DNA of 9,145 nt from Clostridiales bacterium (GTDB lineage: Bacteria > Bacillota > Clostridia > Christensenellales > CAG-138), in NCBI GenBank assembly GCA_012511925.1, contig JAAZFD010000238.1:1-9145 (forward strand), read 5' to 3'. The notes under the pieces were generated by a model, which was not told the DNA's origin, did no database searches, and saw only the letters and a list, made by a program, of their open reading frames with translations. Below are positions 6,992-9,145 of this stretch, in pieces. Numbering within the stretch: position 1 is the first letter of the stretch; each line of letters opens with the position of its first letter. Position numbers and translations under genes: made by a program.

Positions 6992-7015
6992 TTTACTTTT
7001 TAGAAAAAAGTAAAC
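6991..7015. repeat. Perfect AT-rich palindrome downstream of der
   Basis: GTTTACTTTTT and AAAAAGTAAAC form perfect 11-bp arms with a 3-base AGA loop. It begins at the last base of the tandem array and belongs to the TTTACTTTT/AAAAGTAAA repeat family seen elsewhere in the window. It may serve as a weak der terminator, but no T-run follows. Confidence 0.7.
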
Positions 7016-7111
7016 AAAAACAAGGTTTATAATAAATAACTATCAAGTTACCAAAAAATTATCAATCGAACCGTTGTGTGCGAGGCTCTGTTGTAGGGGG
7101 GCGAAAAGCGG

Positions 7112-7151
7112 GGCACGTTTACTTTTCTTAAAAGAAGGTGGCATAGCCACC
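7112..7151. repeat. Dispersed hairpin repeat, diverged copy
   Basis: GGCACGTTTACTTTT (7112-7126) is identical to 6986-7000. It leads into a short TTCTT/AAGAA inverted repeat (7125-7136) and then a perfect GGTGGC-ATA-GCCACC hairpin (7137-7151). The order, palindrome then 3-base-loop hairpin, copies that of 5461-5514 with different stem bases. Confidence 0.65.
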
Positions 7152-7252
7152 GCAGTAACAAAAGAACAAGACATTTTTGAGTCGGTGTTGTTTTCCGTCC
7201 CAAAGTTTGTAAACTGTCTTGTGCAAACATGCGTTGTTTAAACTTATTGCAT

Positions 7253-7424
7253 TAAAAAGCGGGCGAACACAAGAGTGCCGTCCCTACGACAGAGGATTTT
7301 TGAGGGAAAACAAACATTGTCGTGGAGCAAAACACAACACAAAGAAGCGCATTCGCTCAATCACGATTAGCGATTCAACTAATATGTTTAGTAGGGGCGA
7401 ACCTGCGTGTTCGCCCGCTTTTTA
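7253..7424. mobile_element. MITE-like element with 18-bp perfect terminal inverted repeats
   Basis: TAAAAAGCGGGCGAACAC (7253-7270) is the exact reverse complement of 7407-7424, and the match stops at the next base outward. The outermost bases are TA on both sides, which fits a TA target duplication as made by IS630/Tc1-mariner transposases. The 172-bp span has no coding capacity. Within the right end, GGGCGAAC (7395-7402) and GTTCGCCC (7409-7416) form a further local hairpin. Any transposase would have to act from elsewhere in the genome. A large noncoding hairpin repeat of other origin is the alternative. Confidence 0.6.
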
Positions 7425-7817
7425 TGTTTTCTACCCCAACAGATAATTACCCGAAACCCTTTTGTTTTGGAAGGATATAGATTCCTCCCCTGCATTTTAG
7501 TAAATAAGGGTGTTTAGAATCCGTACCCCATGCCAAGGACAATTTTCAAAGTGTAAAGTGAACCTTACCAAAATATGCTTTACCCACAAAAATGGACACC
7601 GTCATAAGTGGTATTGCCCCCCCACGTCCCCCAAAAGTGGACAGTTTATAAAATGCAGAATGGACGTTGGAAACGCAATGGAGCGCATTCGCTCAAACCG
7701 CCGTTACGAATGCATAATACGCAACAAGAGGCAAACTGCGTTCGACCGAGTGAAAACGAATTTTTTCCGGTGATATTTTCAAAACCCCTGTTAAGCCATG
7801 GGATTCAAAACATAAAA
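7425..7817. other. Intergenic region without a credible gene
   Basis: The open frames here lack ribosome binding sites and recognisable protein features. CAAAAATGGACA (7587-7598) and CAAAAGTGGACA (7632-7643) are near-identical direct repeats. The TGGACA core together with the nearby C-rich run recalls ends of IS3-family elements, which would make this worn IS debris; that is a weak inference. The 15-mer AGCGCATTCGCTCAA at 7682-7696 also occurs at 7346-7360 inside the MITE-like element. Confidence 0.4.
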
Positions 7818-7847
7818 CAACCGCCTACGCACTTGCATAAGCGGTTG
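7818..7847 (-). terminator. Terminator of the small membrane protein gene
   Basis: CAACCGC (7818-7824) pairs with GCGGTTG (7841-7847), and the intervening bases extend the stem with mismatches (TACGCA with TGCATA). On the minus strand it is followed by TTTTATGTTTT. It lies about 60 bases after the stop of the 7907-8215 gene. Confidence 0.6.
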
Positions 7848-7906
7848 CATTCATTTTTGCATACTATTTTTCTAAGCTCTAAGCTCTCAGTTCTAACGAC
7901 TGCCGA

Positions 7907-8215
7907 CTACACTGCGTAGCCGTCGTCCTCGTTCACTTCCTCGCCCGAAAGTTTTGCCATGATTCGCTTCTGATTCTCCTGCATCACAAGCAGTACCGCA
8001 TTCGATTCGGCTGTTTTGTCGATTAGCTCACCGAAACCAAACATGAACAAGTAACTAAACCATGAGATTGCAGGACCTACGATTATAACTCCGATTCCGT
8101 ATGCGATTTCTGCACCAATAAGCAGCAAGGTACCTGCCACTCCGCTCGCTACTATTCCTATCCACATAAATACCGCCGCCGCTGTCTTTATCATTCCACC
8201 AATATTGCTATACAT
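7907..8215 (-). CDS. Small two-helix membrane protein of Clostridia type
   Basis: A 102-residue membrane protein of unknown function. After MYSNIGGMIKTAA come two adjacent hydrophobic helices (about residues 11-35 and 38-62) with a short glycine-rich turn between them. A FGFGELIDKT segment follows (about 63-70), then a charged, Asp/Glu-rich cytoplasmic-looking tail. I associate the opening MYSNIGGxIK and the FxxGFGELI motif with short conserved hypothetical proteins of Clostridia, but no biochemical role is known to me. The start at 8215 is chosen because GGAGG (8221-8225) lies just upstream and the promoter at 8256-8284 excludes the longer in-frame start at 8284. The gene is single, with its own promoter and terminator, divergent from the RCC1 gene. 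Confidence 0.8.
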   Translation of the reverse strand: MYSNIGGMIKTAAAVFMWIGIVASGVAGTLLLIGAEIAYGIGVIIVGPAISWFSYLFMFGFGELIDKTAESNAVLLVMQENQKRIMAKLSGEEVNEDDGYAV

Positions 8216-8255
8216 ATTTATCCTCCTTGCTATCGCAAATAATATTCCATAATAG

Positions 8256-8284
8256 AGTATATAATAAACTTTCGAATTATTCAA
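8256..8284 (-). promoter_or_regulatory. Promoter of the small membrane protein gene
   Basis: On the minus strand TTGAAT (8279-8284) and TATACT (8256-8261) are 17 bases apart. Transcription would start near 8249, leaving a leader of about 34 bases that contains the GGAGG. Confidence 0.65.
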
Positions 8285-8402
8285 CTGCCTTATTAGTTAT
8301 ACTCAACCTAACTATTATATGATTATATTCGGGAATTAGTGCAGCTATGCGGAAAAATTCTGGGGGATGTTTGTTTTTTGCGTTTTTTGCGCAATAGAGT
8401 AG

Positions 8403-8472
8403 TTACGGCGAATGGTTAACTGCAAGGGCTTTGCCGCTGCACCCCAACAAAGGGTATAAAAGTAAACGTGGC
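8403..8472. repeat. Dispersed repeat, inverted and diverged copy
   Basis: AAAAGTAAACGTGGC (8458-8472) is, in reverse complement, the same 15-mer as 6986-7000 and 7112-7126 with one change. Next to it a GGC-TTT-GCC hairpin (8427-8435) flanked by TGCA on both sides takes the place of the GC hairpin. TACGGCGAATGG at 8404-8415 resembles 5363-5376. The block lies between divergent genes. Confidence 0.5.
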
Positions 8473-8551
8473 AAGGGACGGAAGCCCATGTTACAAACTT
8501 TTAATACCTACTCATTTTACGGATTGTTTACAATTATTTGTTTAAACTAAG

Positions 8552-8579
8552 TTGACAACTCAAAAAATGGTTGTAATAT
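8552..8579 (+). promoter_or_regulatory. Upstream candidate promoter of the RCC1 gene
   Basis: A perfect TTGACA (8552-8557) and TAATAT (8574-8579) are 16 bases apart. This would be the upstream of two tandem promoters; the -10 is imperfect. Confidence 0.45.
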
Positions 8580-8599
8580 TAAATAGTAACAATGTTTTC

Positions 8600-8627
8600 T
8601 TGTTCAATATCTCTGATATTCTATAAT
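8600..8627 (+). promoter_or_regulatory. Downstream candidate promoter and operator of the RCC1 gene
   Basis: TTGTTC (8600-8605) and a perfect TATAAT (8622-8627) are 16 bases apart. Three alternating half-sites, AATATC (8606-8611), GATATT (8615-8620) and AATATC (8625-8630), form two overlapping inverted repeats across the spacer and the -10. That placement suits repressor binding, though AT-rich promoters can produce such symmetry by chance. Confidence 0.5.
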
Positions 8628-8672
8628 ATCAACTTCATGAGAAAACAAATAAATTATCGGAGGAAAACAAAT

Positions 8673-9145
8673 ATGAAAAAAACAACCAAATTACTTGCAT
8701 TCTTTTTAGCGCTGGTAATGACGCTTTTGGGGGCTATGCCTATTGCGGTAACGCAAAGTAGTTTTGCACAAAAGGCGTATAGTGGCAAGTTTGGGCAGAT
8801 TGCGGCGGGCGGCGGACACAGCATGGCGATAAAAAGCGATGGTAGCCTATTGGTTTGGGGAGCAAATGACAAGTATCAATTGGGCTTTGGTGATATGCGG
8901 GATCGTGAAATTCCCTCAAAAAGAATGGATGGGGTAGTTTTTGTATCGGCGGGCAATTCTCACAGCTTGGCTATACTAAACGACGGTTCTCTGTGGGCTT
9001 GGGGAGACAACGCATTTAATCAACTTGGTGTTGACGGAATTGAACTCAGCAAAACGCCTACTAAAATAATGGATGGGGTATCCTTTGTATCTGCGGGCAC
9101 TCTTCACAGCTTAGCAATAAAAACAGACGGTTCTCTGTGGGCGTG
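8673..9145 (+). CDS. Secreted RCC1-repeat protein (3' end beyond window)
   Basis: The first 157 residues of a protein that continues past the window. Residues 1-32 are a signal peptide: KKTTK, then a hydrophobic core LLAFFLALVMTLLGAMPIAV, with likely cleavage after Ala32 (SFA|Q). From residue 40 it consists of RCC1-type repeats of about 48 residues, each with a (Q/V)(I/S)AAG/SAG..HS.AI, DGSL..WG, and N..QLG pattern: one complete unit at about 40-87, a second at 90-135, and a third starting at 138. Such repeats fold as blades of a seven-bladed propeller; secreted bacterial versions are usually surface or extracellular proteins of unknown binding partner. The start follows GGAGG (8659-8663) with nine-base spacing. 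Repeats 2 and 3 are also very similar at DNA level. Domains after the propeller, such as cell-wall anchors, cannot be seen. Confidence 0.9.
   Translation, partial: MKKTTKLLAFFLALVMTLLGAMPIAVTQSSFAQKAYSGKFGQIAAGGGHSMAIKSDGSLLVWGANDKYQLGFGDMRDREIPSKRMDGVVFVSAGNSHSLAILNDGSLWAWGDNAFNQLGVDGIELSKTPTKIMDGVSFVSAGTLHSLAIKTDGSLWA

Noticed and set aside
7510..7919. Two overlapping plus-strand open frames of 87 and 103 residues
   Set aside because: Neither has a ribosome binding site or a family pattern; they cover repeat sequence and, for the longer frame, the terminator of the minus-strand gene.
8216..8284. A longer N-terminus for the small membrane protein
   Set aside because: The extra start lies in the promoter and lacks a ribosome binding site; the start at 8215 has GGAGG.
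8654..8872. A 72-residue minus-strand open frame
   Set aside because: It is antisense to the signal peptide and first blade of the RCC1 protein, which has promoter, ribosome binding site and family repeats.

Overview
The window looks like a chromosomal segment of an AT-rich Gram-positive bacterium, most likely a Clostridia member. The grounds are strong GGAGG-type ribosome binding sites before most genes, sigma-A style promoters, a small DUF2508/YaaL-like protein, a two-helix membrane protein of a type I associate with Clostridia, and many short dispersed palindromes between genes. The assignment is an inference, since no ribosomal RNA or other marker is present.

Layout. A complete SNF2-family ATPase gene fills 17-2599 (+). 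The gap at 2600-2906 carries two direct 15-bp repeats that may be a worn insertion-sequence end. A zinc-ribbon/TM2 membrane protein lies at 2907-3293 (-) with its own promoter. A minus-strand tRNA operon follows: promoter 4013-4042, initiator tRNA-fMet 3909-3984, elongator tRNA-Met 3827-3903, terminator 3791-3827. The tRNA-Met 3' tip plus the terminator occurs a second time exactly 160 bp downstream. An unrecognised 237-residue protein with a Myb/SANT-like tail lies at 4097-4810 (-). A DUF2508-like protein lies at 4943-5146 (+), with a terminator at 5174-5197.

The gap at 5198-5537 is a mosaic of small hairpin repeats. The essential two-domain GTPase Der occupies 5596-6936 (+) from its own promoter; its first P-loop is altered. 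A 25-bp tandem repeat runs from its last codons into a palindrome. The region 6937-7817 has no credible gene. It holds more palindromes, a 172-bp MITE-like element with 18-bp perfect inverted ends that include TA, and possible IS-end remnants. A small membrane protein lies at 7907-8215 (-). A secreted RCC1-repeat protein starts at 8673 (+) and runs off the window.

The genes do not form one operon or pathway: strands alternate and most genes have their own promoter. No multi-gene novel system is evident. The best points for follow-up are the altered Der active site, the duplicated tRNA-terminator unit, the TA-flanked inverted-repeat element, and the palindrome family scattered through the intergenic regions.
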